Source of the DNA: Planococcus citri
Taxonomy: Eukaryota; Arthropoda; Insecta; Hemiptera; Pseudococcidae
Direction of reading: 5' to 3'
Length of the DNA: 64,000 bases
Assembly: GCF_950023065.1 (NCBI RefSeq)
Contig: NC_088678.1
Location: 6,004,580 to 6,068,579, forward strand
This document shows positions 1-12,842 of the stretch, one piece after another. Under the pieces are notes generated by a model. It was not told the DNA's origin and searched no databases. It was given only the letters and a program-made list of their open reading frames with translations. The first letter of the stretch is position 1. Every line of letters begins with the position of its first letter. The position numbers and the translations under genes were made by a program.

Positions 1-30
1 CATTGATGATGATGATGGTGATGATGAGCT

Positions 31-450
31 TTTTATGCCAACTTTCGATGTACAATATTGAAGAAATTTTGCAACACTTTAACTCAGTTCAGTAAAAGTG
101 AAGAAGGCGCAACAGCATGTAAGCAATTTTTCAACAATTTTTCGCATTTGAAAACTTCATCATCATTATCGCATGCCCTGTGCACCTTTGGGAAAGATGG
201 AAAAATTAAGCCGAGATTGCGAGGATCGACTATCAGTGTACAACCTACTTTGAAATGTCGTCGATTGCGAACAGTAGGTGGAAATGCTCCTATCGTTAAA
301 GGGAGGCCTCCGAAAAAAATCGAGTTAAAGGAAAACGTCAATTTTGCTAACCAATCTCAACACGATTATTTACGTACTTCGAGGAAAAAAAAAGCACCCC
401 ACTGTTTGGCGTTTTGTGTGCAGGAGAACATGGGGTTGCCGGCAACTTAA
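31..450 (+). CDS. C-terminal fragment of a transposase-like protein
   Basis: An open frame runs in from position 31, just after a cluster of TGA stops, and ends at the TAA at 448-450. There is no good start codon, so this is a last exon or a truncated copy. The C-terminal part has ISVQPTLKCRR followed by the AT-hook-like KGRPPKK. A VQPT...GRP tail of this kind is, from memory, seen at the ends of SWIM-zinc-finger or MULE-like transposase-derived proteins that are multicopy in hemipteran genomes. No catalytic domain is present in the window, so the family call is tentative. A tandemly duplicated 3' region with a poly(A) signal follows. Confidence 0.4.
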   Translation, partial: FYANFRCTILKKFCNTLTQFSKSEEGATACKQFFNNFSHLKTSSSLSHALCTFGKDGKIKPRLRGSTISVQPTLKCRRLRTVGGNAPIVKGRPPKKIELKENVNFANQSQHDYLRTSRKKKAPHCLAFCVQENMGLPAT

Positions 451-495
451 GTTTATTGCATTTTTTTGCTACGCTTTTAAACCTAAGTTTTAAGT

Positions 496-710
496 TTATG
501 TTATCCAAATATAGAAAACCAAACCATTATATAGGTATTTAGATATAAGGTTACCACGTAATTAATGTGTAATTCATACCATTGTTAGCGATGTTGATTA
601 TTATGTTATCCAAATACAGAAAACCATTACTTATATATTTAGATATAAGGTTACCATGTAATTAATGTGTAATGCATACCATTGTTAGCGATGTTGATTA
701 TTGAATAAAC
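496..710 (+). repeat. 105-bp tandem duplication with poly(A) signal
   Basis: A segment starting TTATGTTATCCAAATA (496) is repeated almost exactly 105 bp later (601). The second copy ends in AATAAA at 704-709. It looks like a duplicated 3' untranslated region of the preceding ORF. Confidence 0.75.
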
Positions 711-739
711 ACGATTTCGAAGTTGCTATTATGATTTGA

Positions 740-1370
740 ATTGTCTGATTGTTTTGAACTTGTGAAGAGCGAAGATGCTATTACATTATCATCATCAAAT
801 GACAGAAATGCGAGAGAATTGAGAATAAAAAGTTGTAAGTTTATTAATCATTTAATTAATTCCCCGATTCGCCGTAAATGTAATATTTGGGTGTTGATAT
901 CAAAATTTTCCCGAGTCCAGAAAGTATTGATAAGGCAAAGAAACATTATTATTTGAATCAGTCCTCTGAACGGCGCATCTGATTGGTCGAGTGTCACATC
1001 GTGCGTGCGATGTCAAAATACGCGCTTTTTCCCACTCATAGTAATCAAAAAGAGCTGAATTTTTGTATGATGCTTCCTTTAGTCCTTATCCATGTAATGA
1101 TAAGTTTTTCCTTGAAAAATGTTCGTTATAATCATCATCTGCAGCAAACGTTTTTCTTTAAAATGCAATCTTATTAAGCATCAACGGTTAAGAATTATAA
1201 TGAAATGAGATGAGTAAATTTTATAGCGACATCTGTGTGACACGGGATTAAGTACACCTCCTTAGATTAGCCATTGTAATCAACAACTGTGCATCACTAT
1301 TGTAGCAATAACCAGCGAGGCGCGAGTTGTTGCCTGAAAACCAACAGCCTCTCCACTTATGTCGCGAAAG
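740..1370. other. Intergenic, no supported gene
   Basis: Nothing recognisable is encoded here. The only local structure is a near-palindrome around CACATCGTGCGTGCGATGTC near 995-1015, a GC-richer patch in AT-rich DNA. Short open frames here have no codon or motif support. Confidence 0.5.
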
Positions 1371-1479
1371 GCGTTATATATATTTATATGTTTATATGTT
1401 TATGTATATAGAAGTTTCACCGAAACTTGAATTTTTTACTTTTTTAATCAAGAGACGTTCTAATGAATGAAATGAGATG

Positions 1480-2636
1480 AAACTTGGAGAATAGGGTTCT
1501 TTTGGGAGCTAGAGTTGACCCCTGCAGTGGGGAGGGTCAAAGTTAAAAATTACAGAAAGGTCATTTTTTTTGGAGGGGCATAATATGGCCCCAAATGAAC
1601 GAAAAAAGTCCAAAATCATACCATAGGTCAGTACCTCCATTATGATCAACATATCCAAATTTCAGTTCCCTAGGTCATCCCCACCCCATTTTAAGTGAGA
1701 AAAACCACATTTTACCCCTATTTTTGACCCCCTCACCCCTAAAATTGACCTTAGGAGTCCAAATTTTCAGCATACAATGAGAGGGTGCCCCTTGTGTGCT
1801 TTTTGCAGGTTTCAACCTTCCAACCCCATTTGACACCTCTCCAGGGTCAAAACAGTGGATTTTTGCATGTTTTTTGATGTTTAGCCAAGCCTACAGCCCC
1901 TCCAAATTGACCTAGAGGGTCCAAATTTTCACAGTACATTGGGAGGATGTACCCGAAGTGCCTTTTGCAGGTTTCAACCTTCCAACCCCATTTGACCCCT
2001 CTCCAGGGTCAAAAAAGTGGATTTTTTCATCCATTTCACGTGTTTTTTTGAAAATTTCAACATTTAGCCAAGCCTACAGCCCCTCCAAATTGACCTAGAG
2101 GGTCCAAATTTTTACAGTACAATGGGAGGATGTACCCGAAGTGCCTTTTGCATGTTTCAACCGTCCAACCCCATTTTTACAGAAAGGTCATTTTTTTGGA
2201 GGGGCATAATATGACCCCAAATGAATGAAAAGGGTCCAAATTCATACCGTTGGTCAGTACCCCTATTGTGATCAACATATCCAAATTTCAGCTTCCTAGG
2301 TCATCCCCACTCCATTTTAGCTGGGAAAAACCACATTTTACCTCTATTTTTGACTCCCTCACCCCTAAAATTGAGCTAGGGGATCCAAATTCTCAGCATA
2401 CAATGAGAAGGTGCCCCTTGAATGCTTTTTGCAGGATTCAACCTTCCAACCCCATTTGACCCCTCTCCAGGGTCAAAAAAGTGGATTTTTGCGTATTTTT
2501 TGACATTTAGCCAGACCTACAGCCCCTCCAAATTGACCTAGAGGGTCCGAATTTTCACAGTACATTGGGAGGGTGTACCCGAAGTGCTTTTTGCAGGTTT
2601 CAACCTTCCAACCCCATTTGACCCCTCTCCAGGGAC
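1480..2636. repeat. Nested tandem repeat, about 627-bp period
   Basis: The block beginning TTTGGAGGGGCATAATATG (about 1570) recurs near 2195, giving a period of about 627 bp. Inside it a smaller unit of roughly 160-180 bp (TTGCAGGTTTCAACCTTCC ... CCTCTCCAGGGTC) occurs around 1804, 1966, 2147, 2429 and 2594. The composition is C-rich compared with its surroundings, and no frame stays open. It is a non-coding composite satellite or the tail of a transposon. Confidence 0.85.
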
Positions 2637-2637
2637 A

Positions 2638-2801
2638 CAGGAGCGAAGCGAGGGTGCGAGTAGTTCAAGCGAAGCGCAGAACACAAAAAAAAGACATCAG
2701 CAGGAGGTAATTGGGCGAAGGTCAAGGGGGTGTAGGGGGGACAAAGTCCCCCCAAATACAGGCGAAGCACAGGAGCGAAGCGAGGGTGCGAGTAGTTCAA
2801 G
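2638..2801. repeat. Paired 32-bp direct repeats around a G/C hairpin
   Basis: A 32-bp sequence starting CAGGAGCGAAGCGAGGGTGC is present at 2638 and again, identical, at 2770. Between them GGGGGG-ACAAAGT-CCCCCC (2735-2753) can form a 6-bp stem. The block joins the satellite to a retrotransposon remnant, which suggests a shared element border. Confidence 0.75.
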
Positions 2802-2889
2802 AGCCCTCAACGTTTCTTGCACAAAAATTTGGCTCTTACGTAGCGGCAGACTGCTACGACTTTTTTTTTTGGATATGTGTCTGTAATGC

Positions 2890-3329
2890 AATTCTTAAAT
2901 ACCTACAGGCTACAGATATACAGCAGCTAAGGCAATTACATTTGCGGATGATCTAATGTTTGTGTTTAGAGGAATGAATCCACAAGACCAAATAAAACAA
3001 ATGAACAAAGCCATAAAACAATTAATTGAGAAACTAAACTTGAGATCTATAGGACTCAAGTTGAACGAAGCAAAAATGCAGCTAATGGTTTTCACCTGAA
3101 AAAACGGTCCGGATATAAAAATCTAGGAGATTAAACCAGCGGAGGAGCTAAAGTACTGGGAATAGTGTTCGACAGGCAGCATACCTTCTCCGCACATTAT
3201 GCAGCAATGTTCAGTAAAGCACTAAAAGCAATAAACGTAATTAGTAGGCTCTTCGGCAGGACCTTTCGTTACAGATTCGAAGCCAGAAGGATAATGTTGA
3301 ATAAAATGATATGTCGAGCGTGGCTGTAG
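2890..3329 (+). pseudogene. Non-LTR retrotransposon reverse transcriptase remnant
   Basis: The frame through 2941 reads AITFADDLMFVF, which holds the FADD form of the reverse transcriptase YxDD metal-binding motif. It is followed by a thumb-like segment ending at a TGA near 3097. About 50 bp later another frame (3144-3329) reads GAKVLGIVFD then NVISRLFGR, typical of the region just after the RT domain in jockey- or R1-type LINEs. The frameshift, stops and missing 5' end show a dead 5'-truncated copy. Endonuclease and ORF1 are absent. Confidence 0.8.
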
Positions 3330-5340
3330 ATATATTTTTCATGGAGAAAAGTGATGCTGAAGTTTCCTATGACAAGTCCAACATTGGAACTTTCTTGGTG
3401 CGCGAGTGTGTATTTTTATTAATTAAACTCTCATGCGCTGTTGTTACTTTTGTCTACTTTATGACGAATGTGGCGTTTTACACGGTACCTTCTGGCAAAG
3501 AAGTGTTGGAGTCTGAATATACAGAATTTAATTCTAAGCATTTTTTGTGTCTTGGTATTTTCCTCAAAAATGCATAGTTTTTGAGTGATATCGAATTCGC
3601 GATCTTCTAAGGAGTGTCCTCATCAAGTAGGTCAACTCCAAAACTGTGCTTAAACTTATTCTGGTAGCAAAACAATTTATCACAAGTTTATAAACACTAC
3701 TGCATCTTCCATTCAGGGGCCATGGAAGCTATGTACAACTGGAGATTATCTGAAGTTTGTGGCTCTACTTGATACTGGAACATCACAAATTCTGGAGCCA
3801 AAGGACTATATTCTGTATATACTAACAGCTACATATAAAACTCTATGAGGAAGCTACAACTGGAGAATCTACTTGTATAGCAATAAAGACTTCTTCACTT
3901 TCACCATAATATAATAGATAGCTAGTAATTCTCCAGTTCACATTGTATATTAGCCCATAATAAACTTTACATTTGAAATTTCTGTCCCCCGTAGGTTTCT
4001 AGTTATTTAAGAAAATTTTCAACAATTGTCATGTAATTTCCAGTTGTATCTTACATATGCTATTCCAGTGTTATATAGTTACAATGTATTAATTATTTGT
4101 CATTTTGTTGTAATTTACTTGCAATATATTCATTATTTTTTTCAAAAATTATTTGAAAAATTCTAAGTACATTGCTGCTTATTTTTATATGGCTGTATGG
4201 CACAGATGCACTACGACTCTAGCTTTTCCACGGTGTAATTTACATCTAAGGACACAACAACTCAATTAATGAGTAAGACTTTCCAGGCTCTAAACATAAA
4301 GAGACAGTTTTGCAGTTCAAAAATAACCCCCATAAGGTAAGCTAAAATCTCTATTCAATTTGTAGAGAATCAAGATAAGTTCCCCCGAATGAAGGCTAAT
4401 GTTGTAATTTGTATTTATTTTTGTGTTATGTACTCGTATTTTCATTAGGTATTCTCTTGTTTTTTTTCTTCAAAATTTCAATTTGTTTTCTGCTTCACGC
4501 TGGTACTAAAAAATTATAAATGCTCTCTTACTCATCTTTTTATAGATTTTAAAAGTATCTCCGAAATGAAATCCAATACCAAGATCAAAAAGAAGAATTT
4601 CATTCAGTGACAACAAAAATTTCCAAATTTTGTAATGATTATCACTACGTCTTATCAGTAAGCATTTGGTGCATCACTTACCAATGACAAAACTAGAAAG
4701 TAATTTTTTTAATTTTTAAAGAATTCCCTTTGTATTCTCATGGAGATCAAAAATATGTTTGATTTAGTATGTGTATCAACTTGATTCAAGATTCAATTCA
4801 TCCAAGTTCCAGTAGTTCGTATACTTATAATTTCACAATTGGTAGCAAAACATAATTTTTTTCATAATTAATATCTACTTATTTTTGTACCTAATTACAA
4901 TTTGTGTAATTTTCTACATATTATAAAATAATAATTATACATGTCTAATGATAGTTGTCAAATTTTGCATTCTTAATCACGTTTTCCGACTAAATTTGAG
5001 ATTGCTGAATTCAAAAATGAGGTTCCTTTTGCCCTCGGACTAGTATTTGGCGAAATAGTTGGAATATCTCCCAGAGGAAGAGCCTCATCATCACACAAAT
5101 GGATACCACATTCAATTTTTTAAAAAAATCTCAATGTTTTCTTACTGATAGTTGGAGAAAGAAGCAGGTACCTACCTACAATCGCATAAATTACAGAAGC
5201 TTTCAGATTTCTAGGTTAACTTTGGATAATTTTGATTTTCCCCTTATTTTCAGATCAAGTTTGATTCTAAAAATTTCGCCAAAAAAAACATGATGTAGGA
5301 TTTTGTTATTTTAAATCTTAATGTTGTCTTATTAGGAATT
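3330..5340. other. Intergenic with dispersed repeat pieces
   Basis: No gene can be supported. A segment at 4325-4510 (AAGCTAAAATCTCTATTC ... CTTCAAAATTTCAATTTG) recurs at 6235-6415, marking a dispersed repeat. The rest is T-rich and closed in all frames apart from short chance ORFs. Confidence 0.5.
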
Positions 5341-6840
5341 TTGCAATTTGATTTTTTTTTATAGCTATCCATTTAGCAAGAGTCATGGAAAGGGAACCAA
5401 TGAAATCGGCGAGGACATGGGAAAGAAACTAAAATATTCCAACAAAACAAATACAGAATTAATGAGAACAGCCAGGTATATAGCAATTATAGAACAGTTT
5501 TATACCTACTGGATAGTAAAACTGAAGAAATCCGACCAGTAGCCGGTAAACCAGTATTAAATAATATACAGGAAGTAATAATTTTTGCAAGATAAGATAT
5601 GGATATGGAAACAGCATGCATTATGATGCTAATAGCGGAAGTTTGAACAGTTGGAAGTAAGTACATAAATCTTAAGTCTAATTATTTCAACTGGTTTTTT
5701 TTTGAACCCTCAAATTTTAACCAGTTTTTTTTAACCTACAGAACAGGCTTTAGCACTGTTGGTTGATTTTTAACAAAGGGGCGCGGATTTTGAAGGATTT
5801 GTGAAAAAGTACTGTTAAAATATGATGACGAAATTTACTATTTCTTTGATTTTATTCATTTTATAGCTTGTGGTTAGCCTATACTCAAAGTGGTTAGCCT
5901 GGACAAGGTTTTTCCTATCATTGGCAGCCGTATGTTTTTTAGCCCAGTCTGGCAACTAGGCCATCTCAAATTTGCGATGTGTTGTATATAAGTAGTACAT
6001 TCCTACTGTCGGGTGTAGGTAATTGAAAAAAAAGTGATTAAAAATATAAAGAAATTATTGTTTTCCATGCAATTGATAAACTATAAAGTGACTTTTTGTA
6101 AATTTTTTGCAGATTTTTTTTGAATTCCTCTTTCCAATATACCGGTGCCTCTGTACTCTGAATTTACGCTTGATTGCATCCAGAGTAAGTGATCCTTTAG
6201 CTGTAGTCAAGTTACAAAGTTAAATATATTTTGGTATAAAATAAGCTAAAATCTCTATTCTATTTTTACAGAATCTAAGAAGGTATATTTTTGGTTTTTA
6301 TTCTTGTAAGTTCCTCTGAATGAAGGCTATGTTGTAATTTGTATTTATTTTTGAGTTAGAATACCTTGTTTTCTTCTTCAAAATTTCAATTTGTTTTTTG
6401 CTTTACGTTGGTAAAAAAGAACTTGATACTGGACTAAACTTAGGGGGTTAACAATGAGATTTCGAGAAAATTTTAATCAATGCCAAAAAAATATATATAT
6501 TCGTTGGTCTGGAGCCCTGGAGGCTAAATGGTGAGTTTATATAAATTCCAAATTAGTCTGAATTTCTGTGTTGAAAATGCTACTGCCACCTCAGCAACCC
6601 AAAAGCAAAAGAACACATTTTTTTGTTCTTGTAAATTGTAAGTACATAATTAGTTTTAAATTTGATTTTGTATCCTTCACTGATTCCATTTCCAACTAAC
6701 TATTTTTGATACATTCTGCTAGAAGAACATTCTTGGATCTTGATTTTTCAATAAAGTGAAGTAACCTAGCTCATTTATGTTTATTTTTATACTCTCAGCC
6801 ATTTATGTTGAATGGTTATTTCAAGATGTTTTTTAAAAAA
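5341..6840. other. Mostly non-coding; one weak exon-like patch
   Basis: A T-run and TAG near 5363 precede a frame open to 5542, ending in TAG. It resembles nothing I recognise and has no donor site, so I do not call it a gene. The rest is AT-rich and contains the second copy of the 4.3-kb dispersed repeat (6235-6415). Confidence 0.4.
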
Positions 6841-7111
6841 ATTATTGCAATTTTGAGAATTTTTTCTGTGATTATTTTATTTATTCATGTTTTTTACAAT
6901 TTATTTCATTTATTTATTTTTATTTGCACTTGAGATTTGTCAGTAATTCTATTCTGCTACACATTCTCTCGAGCTCCTCTCTGAATAGAAACAAAACTAT
7001 GAGAAAAATGATTTTGTTACTTCATTTTTTAGTCCTAATTACTCCATTTCATTGAGTTTTTTCTTTCAAATCGTTTTTTGTTTTGCAATTTTAAAATGTA
7101 TCTGTGATTTC

Positions 7112-7142
<31 letters not shown>

Positions 7143-7700
7143 TGCAAGTTTGGAGTTTTGTCAATAATTTTGTACTGCTGCGTTCTTTCTACTCCTAGCT
7201 CATCTCTCAAAAGAATTGCCAAACTATGAGAAAAATGATTTGATTACTTCATTTTTTCAATCCTAATTACTCCAGTTCAAGTGTTTTTTTTGTTTTTTTT
7301 TTTCATCATTATTAATATATTTTTTTTCATTATTATTAACGTGTTCTAGTCTTGTTATTTCTCCATTAAATTTGATAACCAAAAAATCATTGTGAAAATA
7401 ATTTCCCCAGTTTTTGAACCAAATTTTTTTCAGTATTGGCTATTCCATATTGGCCATAAGATATTTGAAACTAGGTAAAACAAATTATCATTCACTTTTT
7501 CCTTCAGTTTTGAATTTTTGAAAATCATATGGTACCTAAGTATTTATCTGCACATTTGATAATCAAAAAATCATTGTGAACATATTTCCCACAATTTTTG
7601 AACTAAATTCTTTTCTGTATTGGCTATTCCATATTGGCCCTAAAATATTTCAAACTAAGTAAAACAAATTGTCATTTGATTCACTTTTTCATCCAGTTCT
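6840..7700. repeat. Degenerate tandem duplications, T-rich
   Basis: Two duplications lie side by side. One has ACTATGAGAAAAATGATTT followed by ACTTCATTTTTT in copies near 6998 and 7224. The other has AAAAATCATTGTGAA and GGCTATTCCATATTGGCC in copies near 7380-7455 and 7565-7637 (period about 186 bp). A poly(T) run of more than 25 bases lies at 7120-7143. Confidence 0.7.
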
Positions 7701-8449
7701 GTATTTTTTTAAATCGTCTTTTATTTTTGCACTAATGAATAAAAATCAAACTTCATCTTCTGTTGATCAAAGTTGCCACTCATGGCTGAAAATCTCGAGA
7801 GTTCATGAACTCAAAACTAATATTTTTATTTTATGTTCTGAATGTTTTTCAGAAAATACCACCATGGTTCTTGAGGTCCCAAATTACCCAAAGAAAAGCA
7901 TGACATGATACTTTAGACTTGTTTATTATGTAAACATTTACATAATAGTGTGACTGCTTCGAGTAATATGTGTCTAGATACAGCAATTGGGATGAAACCA
8001 ACAATCACCAGTAGGTATCTTTCAAAACAACAAAGTCACAAATTGGCTGTATTTCATTGCTACATCAGCCATATCGATGTACCATTTAACAAGTACAATA
8101 TTGTGTAATACAAAATGTGACAATAATTCACTCTGTAGTAACAAGTGAGTGATATACATAATATACACAACATTTGATGAGTAATGAGTACTCAGTCATG
8201 CTTTCAATTTCTCCATTCAGTATGAAATGAAGAAAATTGTGAGATAATTTGGGAACCCATACAAAAACCAAGGCTGTATGAATTTATCATCAATATCAAG
8301 ATTTGAGCTAACATGATGTTTTCTCATTCACCCAAAAAAAAACCTCACATTAGAACTGGAGGAAATAGTAAAATGAGATTTCTGCCTTGCAGAAAATACT
8401 TAGGTACTTCTAAAACATTTTTTTCTATTTTCCACCATAGTGCAGAGCA

Positions 8450-9570
8450 TAAATAATGCATGTGTGGCTAGTGCCATCTTTTCCCATCACCCGTTAAACA
8501 AAATATTCAAACTGGAGGAAATAGTAATGTTGGATCAAAATGTTGTAAAAAATGGATAAGTTTCAAACATTTTTTTCAAATTTACATAATAGCTTTCTCT
8601 TATTTTCTATCAAATTTCAAACCATAAGTAAATACTGTGTGGCTGATGCCATCTTTTTTCATTTTCATAAGTTATTTCATTGGATCAAAATTTTGTAAGA
8701 AAAATGGATAAGTTCCAACTTTTTTTTTTCAAATTTTCCACAGTAGCCTTTTCTTATTCTCTATCAAATTTCAAACAAACCATAAGTGCTGTTTGGCTAA
8801 TGCCATCTTTTTTCATTTTCATATGTATTCCATTGGATCAAAATTTTGTAAAAAAAAATGGATACGTTTCAACTGTTTTTTTTTTTTTAATTTTCAAACC
8901 ATAAGTACCTACTGTGTGGCTGATGCCATCTTTTATTTGGATATGTTCCAACTTTTTTTTTCAAATTTTCCACAGTAGCCTTTTCTTTTTCTCTATCAAA
9001 TTTCAAACAAACCATAAGTGCTGTGTGGCTAATGCCATCTTTTTTCATTTCCATATGTATTCCATTGGATCAAAATTTTGTAAAAAAAAAATGGATACGT
9101 TTCAACTGGTTTTTTTTTTTCAAATTTTCAAACCATAAGTACCTACTGTGTGGCTGATGCCATGTTTTATTTGAACTGGAGAAAATACTGAAAATAGTAA
9201 TGTGGGATCAAAATGTAAAAAATGGAGAAGTCGAGTTTTGAAACTTTTTTTTTTTCAATTTTCCACTATAGTCTTTTCTTATTCTGTGTAAAATCTCAAA
9301 CCAAGTACAGTGTGGCTAAGGCCATCTTTTATTTGAACTGGAGAAAATATTACTTTTCATTTTTGAATTTTCCACTATACCTAGCTTTTTCTTATTCTGT
9401 ATAAAATCTCAAACTATAAGTACAATGTGGCTAATGCCATCTTTTACTTGAACTGGAGAATATAGTAAAATAATTGAATCAAAATTTCAAAATTTTCCAC
9501 AATAGCCCATTCTTACACTGTATTAAATTTCAAACCATAAGTACTGTGTGCCTGGAGCCATCTTTTTTCA
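8450..9570. repeat. Tandem array of nine units, about 110-175 bp
   Basis: The core TGTGGCTAATGCCATCTTTT recurs with small changes near 8463, 8638, 8790, 8915, 9024, 9150, 9313, 9427 and 9548. Each unit also carries GGATCAAAATTTTGTAAAAAA or a relative, and TTTCCACAGTAGCC. The array is non-coding. The short open frames across it are shadows of the repeat. Confidence 0.85.
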
Positions 9571-9972
9571 TATTCACAGTTATTTCAAGTGTAAAGAGCT
9601 TCTCAAGTTTGTTTCAGTATCCAAAGAGGAGACCAGAAGAGCAACAGCAGAAAACATTAATTTACCAATTCAGCTTTGAAGCTTCTGGTACCCTTCATCT
9701 GTGTACAGTTCTTCAACATTTCAATTTTATTTCAATGGGGATTTTTTTCTTAAGTATAGATAAAGAACATAGGTCACATCAAAATCCAACTCTACTTCAG
9801 GGAGTACCTAATCTACTCATTATGTCAAAAATCATTATTGAGCAACACATCAAGTCCAAAATTTTTTTTTGATTTCTCCTTTGAGAAAATATTAAAATTC
9901 TGAACAAGGTCCTTTTGTCCTAGTTTAAATCAAAAATTTTCTTTCTTTGGACAACAATATTTGTTCTTTTAG

Positions 9973-10162
9973 GTATGATCAACATACAGCATTCACAACA
10001 TATGTAACTAATGAATTCCACTGGCACCCGGATGAGGATTGCAAATTAGCACTCTCAATGGAAGTTTGTCAAACAATGCATCTACACACAATAAGCAAAC
10101 CTAAAAGTGTAAACTTGAAATTCACTATTGAAGAATACATGAACAAGGTCAATATGAGATGA
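9973..10162 (+). CDS. Terminal exon of an unrecognised gene
   Basis: A good acceptor (TTTGTTCTTTTAG, ending 9972) opens a frame that runs to TGA at 10160-10162. It encodes about 62 residues, starting YDQHTAFTTYVTNEFHW and ending IEEYMNKVNMR. The composition is protein-like (several His, Trp and Cys, no low complexity). I do not recognise the family. Upstream exons are not evident, so it is either the last exon of a gene whose other parts are lost or a retained fragment. Confidence 0.4.
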
Positions 10163-11580
10163 ATTGAAACCTGTTACTAGAAAGTACCAAAACATTCCCA
10201 ATTTGGAGAACGTTAAAATGGGAAAAATGGCCTATGTACGGTGCAAATAATTGTGGCACCATCAGCTGGTTTCTGTGATGGCAAGAATTGTTTCTCTGTT
10301 CCACAGATTATGGAATGTTAGCAAATTGGAATCACAGTTGAAGCTGTTAGGAACCATGCACACGGATGATGGTGATCTATACTATTGATAAAAAAAAACC
10401 ACCATCATTACAGAGTTCCAAAAATTTTGCAAGTACTTGTACTGCAAAAACTGTTAAACGTAATTTATGTTATTTGTTGGTCATTTGCTGTTAAACACCT
10501 TTTTTCTTTCCAAAAGATATGCTATACCACCACAGTATGGCTGAAAATTGGAAAAGGCTTTCAAGCATTAAGAGAAAGGCTAGTTGGATTACTTACACTG
10601 TTTTGTTTTTGCCATATTTCAATTTTCAGGAATAGTGAGTGGCATCTACAAAATTGGTAATTATGTAGGTATAAAGAATGTAATTACTTTTTGAAAATTA
10701 TAAGTAGATATTATTTTTTAAGCTCCGCATTTTTTTGTAGAGCTACAGGTCTTTGGTTATTCAATCAGTTGACTTTAACTTTCTAATAATTTGTTATGCA
10801 TGTTGATAATACAAACACTGACACAGAGATGAAATCTAAAGGCTAGGGGATGTTAAACTTGAGGAATACAGGGAAAAAGGGGATTTTCTGGTAATTGTAC
10901 TATTGATCTGGAACATCTTTCTAACCGTGGGTTTATTATCTATAATAATCATTGGATTTAAATATGTTATGTATATTAAGAATACTCGAATAAAATTAGA
11001 TACTGCAATAGAAACCCACAATAATTTATAGGAATGTATATAATATTACTAAAATAAATAGGTACATAAGTATAAGTAATGCTGTGAGGACACAGCCTAA
11101 AAAAGTAGAGGGAATATGTAGAGGGATACGTGAGGATAAATAAAAACTAACTAAAATAGGCACATAGTTTTAGAGTACCTACACCTAATACATATAAGCT
11201 AGCCATGTTAATTGTACAGTATCAATGAATAAACGATTGCCAATACACTGTCGTGTTATCATTGTTATTGCAATACAATATACATAGACAAATGAAATTA
11301 TTTTTAAATTGTACCTATAGTGAATGCGAATAAAAAAATTATCTAATATAGATTTAGTAAGGCCATAGATGAATTAAAATTTGAGGCACATTTTAAATAA
11401 TGCCGCTCTAATCTTATTTAATTTTATACATTCATGCCTACAATGATTAATGATATTTGACATATAAATATCAAACTATTTAAAATTATAATATACCTAG
11501 GTAAGATAATAACCTAGCATAAAGAAATGTACACCGAAACTGGTAGGTTTCTTTCAATAAATATGTAGGTATGTAATTAA
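10163..11580. other. Intergenic, decayed coding traces
   Basis: Shortly after the exon, a short frame reads VSLFHRLWNV then LLGTMHTDDGD (10277-10386) with breaks; it may be the decayed continuation of the same gene. The remainder is AT-rich with TAGGTACCTA-like words and no supported feature. Confidence 0.35.
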
Positions 11581-11584
11581 TTTC

Positions 11585-11845
11585 AGACAGGGTGACTTGT
11601 CTGATATGCTGGTTGAAGCAGAACTGGATGTACAGGAAGTCAATAATAAAGACTGCATTTCAATGTACAGTTCTGCGAATGTAAACCCTTGAAGCATATT
11701 GTGTGCCTATCATCCCAAAAGAGATTAGGAGGATTCAGGTGGCCCACTGGTTATAACCATTTCTGATTCATGTTATTTGGTTGGAATTGTGTTTTTCCCA
11801 CCAAATCTGGTATTACCAGACAATTAGTACATATATTACAGTACA
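11585..11845 (+). pseudogene. Trypsin-like serine protease fragment, copy A
   Basis: After TTTCAG (11586) the frame reads LSDMLVEAELDVQEVNNKDC, then a Cys-containing stretch, then EDSGGPLV with the catalytic-serine motif (DSGGP), then GIVFF. This order (strand, Cys, Cys, DSGGP, final strand) is that of the C-terminal half of S1A proteases. In-frame stops lie at about 11689 and 11728, and the cysteine and proline of the final loop are missing. It is one of several related copies between 11.5 and 25 kb and is dead. Confidence 0.75.
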
Positions 11846-12019
11846 AGCACCAAAAATGCTCACAATTGGTGCTTGCATTCAGCTTTGTAGGTTCTATATT
11901 ATATACTTGATACTTTGACACACTTTTAAACTTTATTTGAAGACTATATTTTTTTGATTTTTGACAAGCTAAATTTCAAACAAGTAAGCATACAAAAATG
12001 TATTTACTAAATCTCACTT

Positions 12020-12330
12020 GCAGTACCTACTGAAAGTTGAACTTGAGAACTCAATTTTGTTTTTTAATGTAGCTAACATAGGCCAGTTTGTTTACTGGGT
12101 AGAGAAGAAGAACACCAAAAGGATAGTTTGCAAGGCAATAAATCCGTTCATCTCACTGGATGTGGTTATACCTGAACTGGTAGGTATGCTTACTTGGCAT
12201 ACCTATTCTTTCAATAAACAACATCAGCAATTTCAATGAATACCTACATAATTGATCAAGTAAGTAATTTAAGTCTTTTAAAAAAAATTCCATGAGAGGG
12301 TGACTTGTCTGATATGCTGATGGAGGCAGA
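12020..12330 (+). pseudogene. Serine protease fragment: NIRPVCLL-type exon and start of next
   Basis: The frame reads CKAINPFISLDVVIPELV before a donor-like GTAGGT, matching the exon at 24.4 kb. At 12296-12330 the next exon begins (GDLSDMLMEAE) but breaks off after the eleventh residue into unrelated sequence. The upstream half is frameshifted relative to the 24.4-kb copy. Confidence 0.65.
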
Positions 12331-12366
12331 ATCAACTTCTTTGTTTTTATTTTGTTTTTTTGGCAG

Positions 12367-12604
12367 CGTATGTGTATTTACTGCTAAAGAAAAAAGGCAC
12401 ACTTCCCAATTTTTCAGGGATAATATGATACACGCAGCAAACGAAACATGTGGCAGGACTAAAGCAACACTATGCATTATAATTAACAATCCGTATGCAG
12501 AGTTATTGCAATCTATTTGTAACATTACAATGCAGAACAAAGAAAAAGCGAAACAGAATATACTGCAGTTACCGAAGTCATACTGCGTAATTGTCCTAAC
12601 AAAC
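12367..12604 (+). CDS. Unidentified internal exon, phase 1 to phase 0
   Basis: A T-rich acceptor (TTTTTTTGGCAG) and a consensus donor (AAC|GTAAGT) bracket a clean frame of about 79 residues that starts VCVFTAKEKRH, has Cys in ETCGRTKATLC and SICN, and ends YCVIVLTN. Its tail resembles the end of the exon at 22331-22546 (QVIMLLTS, also phase 0). The pair may be diverged copies of the same exon of a larger gene family in this region. I cannot name the domain. Confidence 0.45.
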
Positions 12605-12842
12605 GTAAGTAATTTTAATTTCATTTTTCATGGCTCTGGGTAGGAGCTTCACATTTCACAATTTCTGACTGGATGGAGAACATGACAGGAATCAAATTTC
12701 AAGTTTTAGAAATTTTCTGATCATCATCTCATGTGTTCATTTCCTCCCTATTATTTGGATTTTCAATTTTAATCATCTTGTTGTAAAATTTATTTAGATT
12801 AGGTACCGTATTTACACTCTTTAAGATCATTTGACTTGTTGG

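Noticed and set aside
3311..3577. 88-codon ORF with a hydrophobic middle after the reverse transcriptase remnant
   Set aside because: It overlaps the tail of the RT frame, has no ATG with context or recognised motif, and is best explained as chance.
8680..9138. Phe-rich ORFs in the nine-unit array
   Set aside because: They are shadows of T-tracts in a non-coding tandem repeat.
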